From NCBI RefSeq assembly GCF_900100045.1, contig NZ_FNEA01000011.1, positions 117,620-181,619 on the forward strand: 64,000 nucleotides of DNA, in the 5' to 3' direction. The notes under the pieces were generated by a model. That model saw nothing but the letters and a program-made list of their open reading frames with translations, was not told the origin of the DNA and did no database searches. This stretch comes from Paracoccus denitrificans (GTDB lineage: Bacteria > Pseudomonadota > Alphaproteobacteria > Rhodobacterales > Rhodobacteraceae). The position numbers were made by a program, and so were the translations under genes. Shown here one piece after another: positions 1 through 8,423 of the stretch (positions are counted from its first letter, which is position 1; the number at the start of each line of letters is the position of its first letter).

Positions 1-855
1 TATATCAGTTCCAAGGTTGCGCATCGCGCCAAGAAGCCCAATCGGAAGCATGCCAAGTTCATGCGCCGAGAGCACGTCAGTGATCCCTTCACAGATAGTG
101 ATGGTCGACCCTGGCTTGGCGAGCGCATCAAGATTGTAGGGAGGCGGCAGGAGCTTCGCCGGGCAGAACCAACGATATTCCTTGCCGTCGTCCGCGCGAC
201 GAGCCTGGAGGTAGGTGACTGTGCCGTCCTGCAAGAAGGGAAAGAGTAGATAGTTCGACGGCAAGCAAAGTAGTGGCCCATAGCGCCCCTGCATGACAAG
301 GCCCGCTTCCTCGAGACGCGGCATTCCGAAAGCCGATAGCGCGCGTCGAAACAAGCTGGTGCGATCACCAATCTGACCAACTCGGAAGTGTGCAATGGTC
401 TCGGCGCTGAAAGCTCGTCGTTGGAGATAAGCTCTGCCGCTCGCGGAAAGCGGCGACTGATCGAGAATCCAACCGTAGACTTCGGGGGCCATGCCGTGAG
501 ACGAAGACTGCACCGGAACCGGCAAAGTTTGCTGGATGGTCGATGGTCGGCGTCTTGATCGGGGCTGGGCGCTGATGCTGTTGAGATAGTTATCATCCAG
601 CCAGCGGCAGGCCGCCAAGAAGTCGAGATTGTCCATCGCCATGACGAGGTCGATTACACTTCCGGAACGCTGACAGCCGAAGCAGGAGAAGCCATTACTG
701 ATCGAACGCAGCGAGAAGGAAGGCCGTTGATCCGGGTGTCCAGGTAGTCGGCAACGTCCGGTTCCCCTCGGCGAGAGTGCGAAGCCGAGATCCGCTGCGA
801 CCGTGGCAATCGGGATCGCCTTGATCCGTTCGAGATCATACCTCTTTCGTGACAA
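1..855 (-). CDS. CHC2 zinc-finger / TOPRIM DNA primase, 3' end cut by window edge
   Basis: This is the N-terminal 285 residues of a DnaG-like primase that would make RNA primers for an integrated or plasmid-like element. Reading the minus strand from a TTG codon at 855 gives one open frame to the window edge. A CHC2-type zinc finger is visible as C35, H40, C58 and C61 (CFGC), and the TOPRIM domain starts with CEGITD around residues 255-260. No in-frame ATG exists near the start; the TTG is preceded by AGGGG at good spacing and an in-frame TGA lies just upstream. An ATG at 839 is in another frame and gives only a 61-codon shadow. A one-base deletion joining a GTG-started frame is an alternative explanation for the odd start. 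It lies in the low-GC island, so it is probably mobile-element replication cargo rather than the host dnaG. Confidence 0.8.
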   Translation of the reverse strand, partial: MSRKRYDLERIKAIPIATVAADLGFALSPRGTGRCRLPGHPDQRPSFSLRSISNGFSCFGCQRSGSVIDLVMAMDNLDFLAACRWLDDNYLNSISAQPRSRRRPSTIQQTLPVPVQSSSHGMAPEVYGWILDQSPLSASGRAYLQRRAFSAETIAHFRVGQIGDRTSLFRRALSAFGMPRLEEAGLVMQGRYGPLLCLPSNYLLFPFLQDGTVTYLQARRADDGKEYRWFCPAKLLPPPYNLDALAKPGSTITICEGITDVLSAHELGMLPIGLLGAMRNLGTDI

Positions 856-1356
856 TCTCAGTCACCCCTGACGCTGAACGTCGAGCGGATTGACCACCCT
901 ACTAACGCTGTTGATGCTATTCGCCCTACCGATAGTTGTCGCCATGCTCCCCCCTGCACAATACAATCAACTGACTGGTCACCTTGCAAGCCAGTCGCCA
1001 CATTGGCTCCTTAATTTTTACCGACAGCAGAAACCATGTCCGGTCTCCATCTCAGGAAGCCGATAAGCAGTCAGACTGCCAGGGGCTCTCTAAACCGGCC
1101 ATTCGCGCACAATGCAGCGAACGGCCGCTTACCGCCCTTTTTGTCTCCGTCACTGGCAGTAACAGCGAAGGCGAGAACCGCTGCGATAGTTGAGGTCTCC
1201 GCGCTTCTCGCCTTCGCTGGCTCTGAGACCGGCACTTCTGGAGCTACTGGCGCCGAATGTCATGCAACCGGGTGCCGAAGTTGTACGCAACCGAGTGCCG
1301 AACCGAGTGAGAACCAGCACAGGCCACAATCAAACATCCAATGCAGCGTTCCTGAC
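856..1356. other. Gene-free stretch between primase and IS element
   Basis: About 500 bases with no convincing gene; the short open frames here lack ribosome sites and recognisable features. Two near-identical 16-base direct repeats, GCAACCGRGTGCCGAA, occur at 1264-1279 and 1287-1302, a 23-base period. They could be the edge of a decayed transposable element, but this was not established. Confidence 0.5.
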
Positions 1357-1989
1357 GACTCTGTTGCACAAATCGGCTGATGGTCGAGGTTCCCCCATCC
1401 CCGGACAGACTTATCCTACGGCCTCTGTGACGGGTATGCCGAGCGCGGTGTAGTCGTTCAGGACGGCTATGCGGATCTGGATCTCGGCAACCTGGCGATC
1501 AAAGTCTCGCGCCATGAGGCGCTGACCCAGCAGCTTTACACAATGCATCTTGCTCTCGACGCGGCTTCGGCGGTGATAGCCGCTCCAGTTTCGCCAGAGC
1601 GCCCGCCCAAGATATTTTGACGCCCGCAAGGCTTCGTTTCGTGCGCGCACTCCGGGCGTGTTCGGCTTCCATGGTTTTGCGTTCTTGCGGGGTGGGATGA
1701 CGGCGGCAGCGCCTCGAAGCGCCATGCCGAACAAGGCCTTCATTGAAAGGCAGGTCTGGATGGCGGCGTCGCTGTAGGTTTGCTGACGGCCACGCCGACC
1801 TGTCGGCACGGCATCCCAGGTCGTGTCGGTGTCAAACCAGATCGTCAGCGAGCCGCGGCGCTTGAGCGCTTCATTGTAGGCCGGCCAGTTCCTGGTCTTG
1901 TAGGTCGGAGGTGTGGGTCTGCTCATGACGCCCAGCTACCATGCTGGATTCACGAAATGAATTCCCGCAGGGGTTTGCGCAACAGAGCC
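1357..1989. mobile_element. IS5-family element, internally deleted, with both inverted repeats
   Basis: The element is bounded by imperfect inverted repeats. The left end at 1357-1375 reads GACTCTGTTGCACAAATCG; the complement of the right end at 1971-1989 reads GGCTCTGTTGCGCAAACCC, matching at 15 of 19 positions and agreeing with typical IS5-group ends. It contains a shortened transposase frame on the minus strand. The length of about 630 bp is well below a full IS5-type element, so it is a deletion derivative that could move only with help from a transposase supplied elsewhere. I could not define a target-site duplication. Confidence 0.75.
1411..1926 (-). pseudogene. IS5-family transposase with central in-frame deletion
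   Basis: The 171-residue frame begins like an IS5-family DDE transposase (MSRPTPPTYKTRNWPAYNEA) and ends like one, with the C-terminal segment around SRVESKMHCVKLLGQRL that carries the final acidic residue. The two parts join near residue 71, where MKALFGMALR runs directly into a stretch normally found far downstream (VIPPRKNAKPWKP). The central block of very roughly 140 residues containing the first two catalytic aspartates of the DDE triad is missing, so the protein should be inactive. The frame itself has no stops, which suggests a clean, fairly recent deletion. Confidence 0.8.
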
Positions 1990-1993
1990 CATC

Positions 1994-2140
1994 AGCGGCA
2001 TAATATTCATCAATCGCAATGGTTTGCGCTGGTGCGATGCGCCGAAGGAATACGGACCAGCCAAGACCCTCTACAACCGTTGGAAGTGCTGGAGCGACAA
2101 CTGAGTCTTCACCCGGATCATGGTCGGCCTGGCCGCTGAG
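1994..2140 (+). pseudogene. Decayed fragment of a second IS5-type transposase (orfA-like N-terminus)
   Basis: Read from 1994 the plus strand gives GIIFINRNGLRWCDAPKEYG followed by a TLYNRWKCWSDN segment, the characteristic early part of IS5-type two-frame transposases. A TGA at 2102-2104 interrupts it, after which the homologous frame resumes as VFTRIMVGLAAE. Both ends are missing. It begins four bases beyond the right inverted repeat of the neighbouring element, so one insertion sequence appears to have landed next to or inside the other. Confidence 0.7.
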
Positions 2141-2155
2141 CGTGCCGTCCTGTGC

Positions 2156-3232
2156 CTAGTCTTCCCAATCCTCATCAAGGTTCATTCCACCAATGTCACC
2201 GGCCCCATAGAACGCTTGCCGGTGAAGGTGGATGTTAACCCGCGCCGCCACGTTCTTCTGCGGGGTATCGATGCCGATTTCTTCGTTGATTGTGGTCTGA
2301 TAGATCATCTCTTCGCCCCAGATGTTAAGATTCCCATCCCAGATGTCGCTATTCTCAATCAGCTCTTCGGCGGCGGCTTTAAAGTCCCACTCTTCATCCT
2401 TATTCCGGACGATATACCAAGCGCCGTCCGTGGGGTAATCGATGCGGTCCAGCGGGCGGCTTGCGAAGCCACTCTCTTCACGCGGTCGGGTACTCCCCCA
2501 GTCACCATAGATGACTCGCGTACGGTTAGACCTGCGCGAGATTTGGTCGATTAGCTGACGGTTGCTGAATGGAACCGGCGTGATGCCGCTAAATGCAGAG
2601 AACATCTTCGGAATGGAAGTACATGAAAGCACCACAGGCACAGCCGCATCAATCTCTTGCAGGCTTTCGGCAATCACGCCCTCGAACCACACCGAAAGAG
2701 TCAATGGGTCCCGAGTCCAGCCTCCCTCTAGGATGATCGCGAAGTCAGCAGCACCCCCAGCCGCGAAGGCCGCAACGATTTCTTGGATGTTGCTGGGGAA
2801 CCGATCCCGCACGATCCTCATGCAGTACGGACGCCCCAGCTCCTGAATGGCTTCGATTTGCCTTCTTAGGTCAGCTTCACTCTGTCCCCTAGACTGGATA
2901 CAGGGCCACGCATTCTCATGCCGCCCCACAAACTCGACCCAGTTAGCGAAGGCGTTATCCGACTCCATCAACCGCGCCAATTCCTGCTGCGGTCCGCTCT
3001 CAAGGTTCGTAAACTGATAGTCCCGGTCTATGTCTAGGAAGTAGTTGCGATTGGGGAATGCCCGCTCAACGCGGTCAATAGCCCGGTCTAAGGTGAGGGA
3101 ATTGGCCCAAGGGGCGAGAAGGATGCAGGGCGTCATCCTATCCTTTGTCGCCCCCGGCAAGAACTCAAGCCCGTTCATTTCGCTGGCGCGGATAGCCAAA
3201 GTTGGAACGTAGCTCTTATTCTCTAGGACCAT
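2156..3232 (-). CDS. Beta-protein family protein (sce7725-like), function unknown
   Basis: A 358-residue soluble protein, last gene of a three-gene minus-strand cassette. The N-terminus around YVP...L followed by KDRMTP resembles the beta-protein family (named after a phage protein), whose members start with a YVP-L motif and are found in phages and genomic islands; this assignment is from memory of the family. No signal peptide or membrane segment is seen, and the C-terminus is acidic (NLDEDWED). It starts 11 bases after the stop of the ImmA/IrrE-like gene, so the two are probably co-transcribed. Composition is less GC-rich than the core chromosome. The biochemical role is unknown; a defence or stress role is inferred only from context. 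Confidence 0.7.
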   Translation of the reverse strand: MVLENKSYVPTLAIRASEMNGLEFLPGATKDRMTPCILLAPWANSLTLDRAIDRVERAFPNRNYFLDIDRDYQFTNLESGPQQELARLMESDNAFANWVEFVGRHENAWPCIQSRGQSEADLRRQIEAIQELGRPYCMRIVRDRFPSNIQEIVAAFAAGGAADFAIILEGGWTRDPLTLSVWFEGVIAESLQEIDAAVPVVLSCTSIPKMFSAFSGITPVPFSNRQLIDQISRRSNRTRVIYGDWGSTRPREESGFASRPLDRIDYPTDGAWYIVRNKDEEWDFKAAAEELIENSDIWDGNLNIWGEEMIYQTTINEEIGIDTPQKNVAARVNIHLHRQAFYGAGDIGGMNLDEDWED

Positions 3233-3243
3233 GGTTCACTCAC

Positions 3244-3756
3244 TCATGCTTCTGCGAAGGTCGACAACCGGATTTCCATGGCAGCTTTGGACACTTGGAA
3301 CCGCGCCGCAAGGCTTTCTATCGTGGCCTCTGTGACTACGCCGCCAAATTCGTCACGAAGCACCTGTTCGACAAGCGCCATCGGCATAACAATGTCCGCC
3401 GCCAGACGATTGGCTTCATACTCAATGCGCTCCGGCTCCCCGGAGCGATACAGGACGTTATCCTTGATCCCGTCCGGCGAGCTGTCAATGACCGCCTTGT
3501 GCAGGAAGAAATGGGACAGCTCATGTGCGATGGTGAACCTCTGGCGCTCACGCGCCTCATGCCGGTTCACGCGAATGGTGTAGTTCCCATCTTCCTTCAT
3601 GATTTGACCGGAAACACCAGTGCTCATGCTGGACACCTTGATAGAAACGCCCAGCTCCTTTGCGAGTTGCCCGAGCTTTACAGGGTATTCTGCAAGATAC
3701 CGTTCAAGGATTTTCTTGGCAGGCCCTTCAATTCGATTGTACTCACGTGAAGTCAT
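3244..3756 (-). CDS. ImmA/IrrE-family zinc metallo-endopeptidase
   Basis: A 170-residue protein with the gluzincin signature HELSH at residues 78-82 in the context FTIAHELSHFFLH and a downstream glutamate segment IEYEANRLAADIVMP (around 111-125) that supplies the third zinc ligand. Family members such as ImmA and IrrE cleave transcriptional repressors, often after DNA damage. Such genes usually sit beside an XRE-type repressor; here no HTH gene is adjacent. The partners are instead a small membrane protein upstream (11-base gap) and a beta-family protein downstream (11-base gap). The start is the ATG at 3756, preceded by GGGAGG close upstream. The substrate is unknown; the membrane partner or the LexA-like regulator of the cassette are possibilities. 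Confidence 0.88.
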   Translation of the reverse strand: MTSREYNRIEGPAKKILERYLAEYPVKLGQLAKELGVSIKVSSMSTGVSGQIMKEDGNYTIRVNRHEARERQRFTIAHELSHFFLHKAVIDSSPDGIKDNVLYRSGEPERIEYEANRLAADIVMPMALVEQVLRDEFGGVVTEATIESLAARFQVSKAAMEIRLSTFAEA

Positions 3757-3767
3757 GGTTCTCCCTC

Positions 3768-4169
3768 CTAGCGGTTGCCTGTGTCGTCTGGATCAAAGTC
3801 TTCATCCAGTTCACCACGCGGCCCTTGCCCGAATGCGATTTCGTCAATGCGTGCCTTGATCGCGTCGTCCGACAGCTTCTCGTTGACCAGTTCGTTTACC
3901 CGCTCACTGGCGATCTTCCGGGCTTCAGCCTTGATCCCGCCAAAGGTGAAGAAGGTAACAACCCCGATCCCGATTGCGACCGCTGCCAACACAGCGGTAA
4001 CCGCCGTCATCATCGCAGACATAAAGCCAAGATATGTGGGCATCGCGATTGCGGGTTCTTGCATAGTGCCGGGCAGCCCATCGACTGCGTCAACGACACC
4101 AAGCGACAAGAGCAGATAGCAGAGAACCGCACCACCTAAGAGGCAGGCCACATAACCTACTGCCTTCAT
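3768..4169 (-). CDS. Small two-helix membrane protein, first gene of the SOS-boxed cassette
   Basis: A 133-residue protein of unknown family. Hydrophobic segments span about residues 4-26 and 50-78. They are followed by a charged, probably helical cytoplasmic tail rich in Lys, Glu and Arg (around KAEARKIASERVNELVNEKL) and an acidic end (ELDEDFDPDDTGNR). It is the first gene of the cassette and is read from a promoter whose spacer is a perfect GTTC-N7-GTTC box. Being small, membrane-bound and co-expressed with a peptidase, it could be an effector, a sensor or a peptidase substrate; none of these is shown by the sequence. Confidence 0.65.
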   Translation of the reverse strand: MKAVGYVACLLGGAVLCYLLLSLGVVDAVDGLPGTMQEPAIAMPTYLGFMSAMMTAVTAVLAAVAIGIGVVTFFTFGGIKAEARKIASERVNELVNEKLSDDAIKARIDEIAFGQGPRGELDEDFDPDDTGNR

Positions 4170-4207
4170 AGCTCCGCTTTGACCTGTTCAGGCATTCTGT
4201 GCTCCAC

Positions 4208-4237
4208 CTCATATTGTTCTTTTTTTGTTCCTGTCAA
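4208..4237 (-). promoter_or_regulatory. Promoter with embedded LexA-type (SOS) box for the 4169-2156 cassette
   Basis: On the minus strand a perfect -35 TTGACA lies at 4237-4232 and a -10-like AATATGAG region at 4215-4208. The spacer between them is exactly filled by GAAC-AAAAAAA-GAAC (4230-4216), which is GTTC-N7-GTTC on the plus strand, the direct-repeat LexA operator known from Rhodobacter and relatives. A repressor bound there would cover the polymerase contacts, so expression on DNA damage is a reasonable inference. By base composition about one such match would be expected by chance per 64 kb; its position inside a consensus promoter is what makes it convincing. Confidence 0.6.
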
Positions 4238-4657
4238 GAGGAACTTTCTGCATTGTGACAGTTCGAAGCTGATTTTGCTAGGGTTTGGATGAACTGCTCA
4301 CTGCTCACCGCGTACGTTAAACGCAGCAACTTCGACCGGAAGCTCTCATGTTGCACTCCCAGCATCGCATCATTGCTTATGGCACCCGCGCGCTCATTGC
4401 ACTGCTAGGAGTGGTTGCCATGTCTTAGGCTGCTCGGTCACTCGCTGCGATGCGCACGAGTGGCTGCTTCAGAGCGCGGCACTCAATGATGTGAGAGGTA
4501 GCAATGGGCCGTGACCGACAATCGCCTCTGGGGTTACACGGCAAAGTTGCACGCAGGCGGTCCGGCCCGGCGAACTCAGCCGCGAAGCTCTCGACCTCAC
4601 CAGAGGGCCGCCTATTGAAACAAAAGGAAGACTCTCTGAAACGCCACAGTGCCAACA
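4238..4657. other. Gene-free stretch between cassette promoter and tRNA-Pro
   Basis: About 420 bases without a supportable gene. Short frames here lack ribosome sites. The stretch probably represents the island edge, since it abuts the 3' end of tRNA-Pro, a common integration point. No second copy of the tRNA 3' end was seen in the window. Confidence 0.4.
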
Positions 4658-4734
4658 TGGTCGGAGCGAGAGGATTCGAACCTCCGACCCCCTGCTCCCG
4701 AAGCAGGTGCGCTACCAGGCTGCGCTACGCTCCG
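4658..4734 (-). tRNA. tRNA-Pro (CGG anticodon)
   Basis: A 77-base cloverleaf with a 7-bp acceptor stem CGGAGCG/CGCTCCG, anticodon stem CCTGC/GCAGG enclosing loop TTCGGGA (anticodon CGG), the T-loop GGTTCGAATCC and an encoded CCA at the 3' end. The 3' end faces the island at 1-4657, consistent with the tRNA having served as an integration site. Confidence 0.96.
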
Positions 4735-4810
4735 ACCGTGAGGGGGCAGGTAGCCCCTGGGGCGGCGGAATGCAAGGGGGAATCTTGCAGTTCCGGCGCA
4801 GAAAACCGCG

Positions 4811-5764
4811 TCATCGCCGCTCGCGCAGCAGGCGCTGCAACAGGCTCCAGCGCGGGGCGGTCACCGCCTCGCCGCCAAAGCGCGCCCGCGTCGCCGGGCG
4901 CAGGCGCGAGGCGCCCAACCGCTCGCGCATCAGGATGTAGAGGCCCGAAGCCATGATCAGCCCCGCGCCCAGCACCGTCGGCCCGTCCGGGCGCTCGCCG
5001 AACAGGAACCAGCCATAGCCAACCGCCCAAAGCATCTGCGAATACTGCATCGGCGCGACATTGGCCGCCTCGCCCGCCTGATAGGCCAGGATCAGCAGGA
5101 AGCCCGCCGCAAGGCCCAGGGCCGCAATCACGCCGGTCAGCGCCAGGTCGCCCAGCTCCATCGGGCGATAGGCGAAACCCAGCGAGGCGCCGGTCAGCAG
5201 GAAGTTTCCGATCATCGGCCACAGCAGCAGGATCACCGTCCGCTCGGACCGGCCCAGGCGCCGCACGGCGATGGCCGAAAGCGCGGTCGCCGTCGCCCCC
5301 ATCAGCGCCGCCAGATGCCCCAGCCCCAGGGGCGTCACGCCGGGGCGCAGCACGATCAGCACGCCGCCAAGCCCGGCGCAGACCGCCAGCCAGCGGTGCA
5401 GCCCGACCTTTTCACCCAGCAGCGGCACCGACAGCACGGTCACGATCAGCGGCGCGGCGAAGAGGATGGAATAGACCTGCGCCAAGGGCAGCACGGAAAA
5501 GGCGTAAAAGCCGCCGACCCCCGAGGCGACGATGCAAAGCGAACGCAGCCCGACCCAGAACGGGTTGCGCGGCAGCAAGGTGCCATGCGTCGGGTCGCGC
5601 AAAAGCAGCACCGCCAGCGGCGGAAAGGACAGAAGCGCCGAGAAGAACAGGATCTGCAACGCCGGATAGGTCGCGCCCAAAAGCTTGATGATCACGTCAT
5701 GGGTCGAATAGAGCCCCATGGACAGAAGGGCGAGCAGCGCGCCCTTGACATTGCCCGCCGTCAT
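4811..5764 (-). CDS. DMT-superfamily (EamA) transporter
   Basis: A 317-residue inner-membrane protein with about ten hydrophobic segments in two repeats, the EamA drug/metabolite transporter layout, starting MTAGNVKGALLALLSMGLYS. Such proteins export metabolites, amino acids or drugs; the substrate cannot be read from the sequence. The C-terminal tail is basic (around RERLGASRLRPATRARFGGE). It lies 60 bases downstream of leuB on the same strand, separated by a strong hairpin, so partial co-transcription is possible. Confidence 0.88.
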   Translation of the reverse strand: MTAGNVKGALLALLSMGLYSTHDVIIKLLGATYPALQILFFSALLSFPPLAVLLLRDPTHGTLLPRNPFWVGLRSLCIVASGVGGFYAFSVLPLAQVYSILFAAPLIVTVLSVPLLGEKVGLHRWLAVCAGLGGVLIVLRPGVTPLGLGHLAALMGATATALSAIAVRRLGRSERTVILLLWPMIGNFLLTGASLGFAYRPMELGDLALTGVIAALGLAAGFLLILAYQAGEAANVAPMQYSQMLWAVGYGWFLFGERPDGPTVLGAGLIMASGLYILMRERLGASRLRPATRARFGGEAVTAPRWSLLQRLLRERR

Positions 5765-5790
5765 GCCCCTCCCCGACGGTTTGCAGGTTG

Positions 5791-5818
5791 GGCCGCGCCC
5801 GGCGATGCGGGCGCGGCC
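5791..5818 (-). terminator. GC-rich hairpin after leuB
   Basis: An 11-bp perfect stem, GGCCGCGCCCG with CGGGCGCGGCC, closes over a 6-base loop immediately after the leuB stop. No T-run follows on the minus strand, so it is either a T-poor terminator or an mRNA-stabilising hairpin. Confidence 0.5.
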
Positions 5819-5824
5819 GGGATC

Positions 5825-6946
5825 TTACAGCGCCGAAAGCGCCGCGACGATGTGGTCGCCCATCTCGGCGGTCGAGACCGGCTTGCCGCCCTCGGCGCCC
5901 ATCAGGTCGCCGGTGCGCACGCCGTCGGCCAGCACCCTCTCGACGGCCTTTTCCAGCAGATCGGCCTCGGCACCCAGGCCGAAGGAATAGCGCAGGCACA
6001 TGGCGAAGCTGAGGATGCAGGCGATCGGGTTGGCCTTGCCCTGCCCGGCGATGTCGGGGGCCGAGCCATGCACCGGCTCGTAAAGCGCCTTGGGCCGGCC
6101 GTTCGCCATCGGCGCGCCAAGGCTGGCCGAGGGCAGCATGCCCAGGCTGCCGGTCAGCATCGCCGCCGCATCCGACAGGATGTCGCCGAACAGGTTGTCG
6201 GTCACGATCACGTCGAATTGGCGCGGGTTGCGCACCAACTGCATGGCGCCGTTGTCGGCATACATGTGCGACAGCTCGACATCGGGATATTCGTTGTCAT
6301 GCACCCATTGCACCTCTTCGCGCCAGAGGATGCCGGATTCCATCACATTGGCCTTTTCCATCGAGCAGACGCGGTTGCTGCGCTTGCGGGCCAGCTCGAA
6401 GGCCGAGCGCGCGACGCGGCGGATCTCTCCGCTGGTATAGCGCTGGGTGTTCACGCCGACGCGGCCGCCCTCGTTGTCGGGGTTGTTGTCGTCGGCATGG
6501 ATGCCGCGCGGCTCGCCGAAATAGACGCCCGAGGTCAACTCGCGCACGATCAGGATGTCGAGGCCCGCGACCACCTCGCGCTTGAGCGAGCTGAAATCGG
6601 CCAGCGCGTCGAAGCATTGCGCGGGGCGCAGGTTGGCGAACAGGTCCATTTCCTTGCGCAGGCGCAGCAGCCCGCGCTCGGGCTTCACCGAAAAGTCGAG
6701 ATTGTCGTATTTCGGCCCGCCGACGGCGCCCAGCAGCACCGCATCGACCGCCTGCGCCTTGGCCATGGTCTCGTCCGCCAGAGGCTTGCCGTATTTGTCG
6801 TAGGCCGCGCCGCCGACCAGATCCTCGCTGACGTCGAAGGACAGGCCGCGGCTCTTTTCGAACCAGCCGATGACCTTGCGCACCTCGGCCATGACCTCGG
6901 GGCCGATGCCGTCGCCGGGCAGGATCAGCAGGGAATAGGTCGTCAT
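5825..6946 (-). CDS. leuB: 3-isopropylmalate dehydrogenase
   Basis: Oxidises and decarboxylates 3-isopropylmalate with NAD+, the third step of leucine biosynthesis, in the cytoplasm. The 373-residue product shows the N-terminal [17 protein letters not shown] motif, the [20 protein letters not shown] region and the family signature [20 protein letters not shown] that binds substrate, metal and NAD. The second ATG (6946) is chosen because AGAGG sits 9 bases upstream of it; the ATG three codons earlier directly abuts that sequence. Length matches the family. No other leu genes are in the window. Confidence 0.96.
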   Translation of the reverse strand: MTTYSLLILPGDGIGPEVMAEVRKVIGWFEKSRGLSFDVSEDLVGGAAYDKYGKPLADETMAKAQAVDAVLLGAVGGPKYDNLDFSVKPERGLLRLRKEMDLFANLRPAQCFDALADFSSLKREVVAGLDILIVRELTSGVYFGEPRGIHADDNNPDNEGGRVGVNTQRYTSGEIRRVARSAFELARKRSNRVCSMEKANVMESGILWREEVQWVHDNEYPDVELSHMYADNGAMQLVRNPRQFDVIVTDNLFGDILSDAAAMLTGSLGMLPSASLGAPMANGRPKALYEPVHGSAPDIAGQGKANPIACILSFAMCLRYSFGLGAEADLLEKAVERVLADGVRTGDLMGAEGGKPVSTAEMGDHIVAALSAL

Positions 6947-7100
6947 CGCAGGCATCCTCTATGCTTCTGGCTGTTGGCAATCGCGTATCCTTGCGCCTCT
7001 GCTGCGTCAAGTTCACGGCGAATTGGGTTGCGCCGGCGGGGCGGATCGGGCGGGATGGGCGCGCGAAACCGAAGGCCCAGAACAAGCAAGGGAGCAATCC

Positions 7101-7502
7101 ATGAAGGCACTCGCGGCTCTGGCCGGCGCGTTGGTCCTGGGAACAGGCGCGGCGCTGGCGGACGGAGGCATCACCGTAAAGCTTCCCGATGTCTCGAACC
7201 TGTCCGATACCGAGGCGAAATCGCTGATCGCGGAACTGGCGAACGTGAACGTCATCACCTCGAATTGCCCTGATTACGAGATCACGGACGGGGAATGGAC
7301 GCTGATCACCGGCACCGGCGATCTTCTGGCGGCGAAACTGGGACTGGACGCCTCGGCCTATGACCGCAGCTATTACGGGCCGGCCTTCAAGCTTCTGGAC
7401 GATCCGGGTGCCTGCGACCGCGTCGGGCCGACGGCCAAGCCGCTGATCCAGCGGCTGGTCGGCATGGGCGGCGGCACCACGCCGCTGACGCAATCGCAGT
7501 AA
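7101..7502 (+). CDS. Secreted hypothetical protein
   Basis: A 133-residue protein with a clear signal peptide (hydrophobic ALAALAGALVLGTGAALA, cleavage near residue 21) and a small exported domain containing two cysteines (SNCPDYE and GACDR) that may pair in the periplasm. ATG 7101 has GGGAG upstream. No known family was recognised. It is read alone, divergently from leuB. Confidence 0.72.
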   Translation: MKALAALAGALVLGTGAALADGGITVKLPDVSNLSDTEAKSLIAELANVNVITSNCPDYEITDGEWTLITGTGDLLAAKLGLDASAYDRSYYGPAFKLLDDPGACDRVGPTAKPLIQRLVGMGGGTTPLTQSQ

Positions 7503-7607
7503 GGCACCGGGTTGCCGCGCAGTCGCGGGAAAGCCTCGCATCGCTCACGCAATCGCAATCGTGCGTCGCATCTTGCCCGCGCCCGCGCCGCGGCCTAGCC
7601 TGCGGCC

Positions 7608-8423
7608 ATGACCGCCGATCCGACCTACAGGGGATTCGCGCTGGACGCCGAAACGGCGCTGGCGCTTTTGCAATGGCAGGCCGAGCTGGGCGCGGACGAG
7701 CCCTGTCTCGACGCGCCGCTCGACCGCTATGCCATGCCCGACCGTGCCGAGCCCTCCCCTGCCCCGGCGACCGCCGCCCCGCAGGCCGCAAACCCGCGCA
7801 GCCCGGTTCGGGATGAGGCCGAGGACCTGGTCGCCCGCGCCGAGGCCATGGCAACCGCCGCAACCACGCTGGCCGAACTGGCCGCCGCCCAGGAAGCCTT
7901 CGACGGTATCGAGCTGAAGAAGGGCGCGCGCAATTTCTGTTTCTGCGACGGCAATCCGGCGGCGCGGATCATGATCATCGGCGAGGCCCCGGGCGAGGAA
8001 GAGGACCGGCAGGGCCGCCCCTTCGTCGGCCGGGCGGGCCAGCTTCTGGACCAGATGTTCGGCGCCATCGGCCTGTCGCGCGAGGCGGTGGATGCGGAAC
8101 GCGCGCTCTATATCACCAACGTGCTGACCTGGCGCCCCCCCGGCAACCGCCGCCCCGAGCCGGCCGAGATCGCGATGATGCTGCCTTTCCTGACCCGGCA
8201 TGTCGAACTGGCGCAGCCGCAACTGCTGGTGCTGATGGGCAACACGCCCTGCATCGCGGCGCTGAACCAGCAAGGCATCCTGAAACTGCGCGGCAAGTGG
8301 ACCACGGCCTTCGGCCTGCCGGCGCTGCCCATGGCGCATCCGGCCTATCTGCTGCGCACGCCGCTGGCCAAGCGCGAAGCCTGGGCCGACCTTCTGTCGC
8401 TGTCGGCGCGGCTGGAGGGCTAG
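7608..8423 (+). CDS. Uracil-DNA glycosylase family 4-like
   Basis: Removes uracil from DNA in base-excision repair. The 271-residue protein has the motif-1 region MIIGEAPGEEEDRQGRPFVG (about 122-141) followed by GRAGQLLDQMF, and the C-terminal HPAYLLR motif. The first 100 residues form an Ala/Pro-rich extension with a helical stretch typical of the alphaproteobacterial version. The [4Fe-4S] cysteine pattern of family 4 is incomplete (only CFC near 111-113 is obvious), so family placement is tentative. Its last four bases overlap the convergent gene at 8420. Confidence 0.88.
   Translation: MTADPTYRGFALDAETALALLQWQAELGADEPCLDAPLDRYAMPDRAEPSPAPATAAPQAANPRSPVRDEAEDLVARAEAMATAATTLAELAAAQEAFDGIELKKGARNFCFCDGNPAARIMIIGEAPGEEEDRQGRPFVGRAGQLLDQMFGAIGLSREAVDAERALYITNVLTWRPPGNRRPEPAEIAMMLPFLTRHVELAQPQLLVLMGNTPCIAALNQQGILKLRGKWTTAFGLPALPMAHPAYLLRTPLAKREAWADLLSLSARLEG

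Noticed and set aside
4425..4658. Minus-strand frame of 77 codons next to tRNA-Pro
   Set aside because: The start lies at the edge of the tRNA and has no ribosome site; the composition is not protein-like.
5315..7273. Long plus-strand open frame of 652 codons over the DMT transporter and leuB
   Set aside because: It is antisense to two clearly recognised genes and arises from high-GC codon bias.
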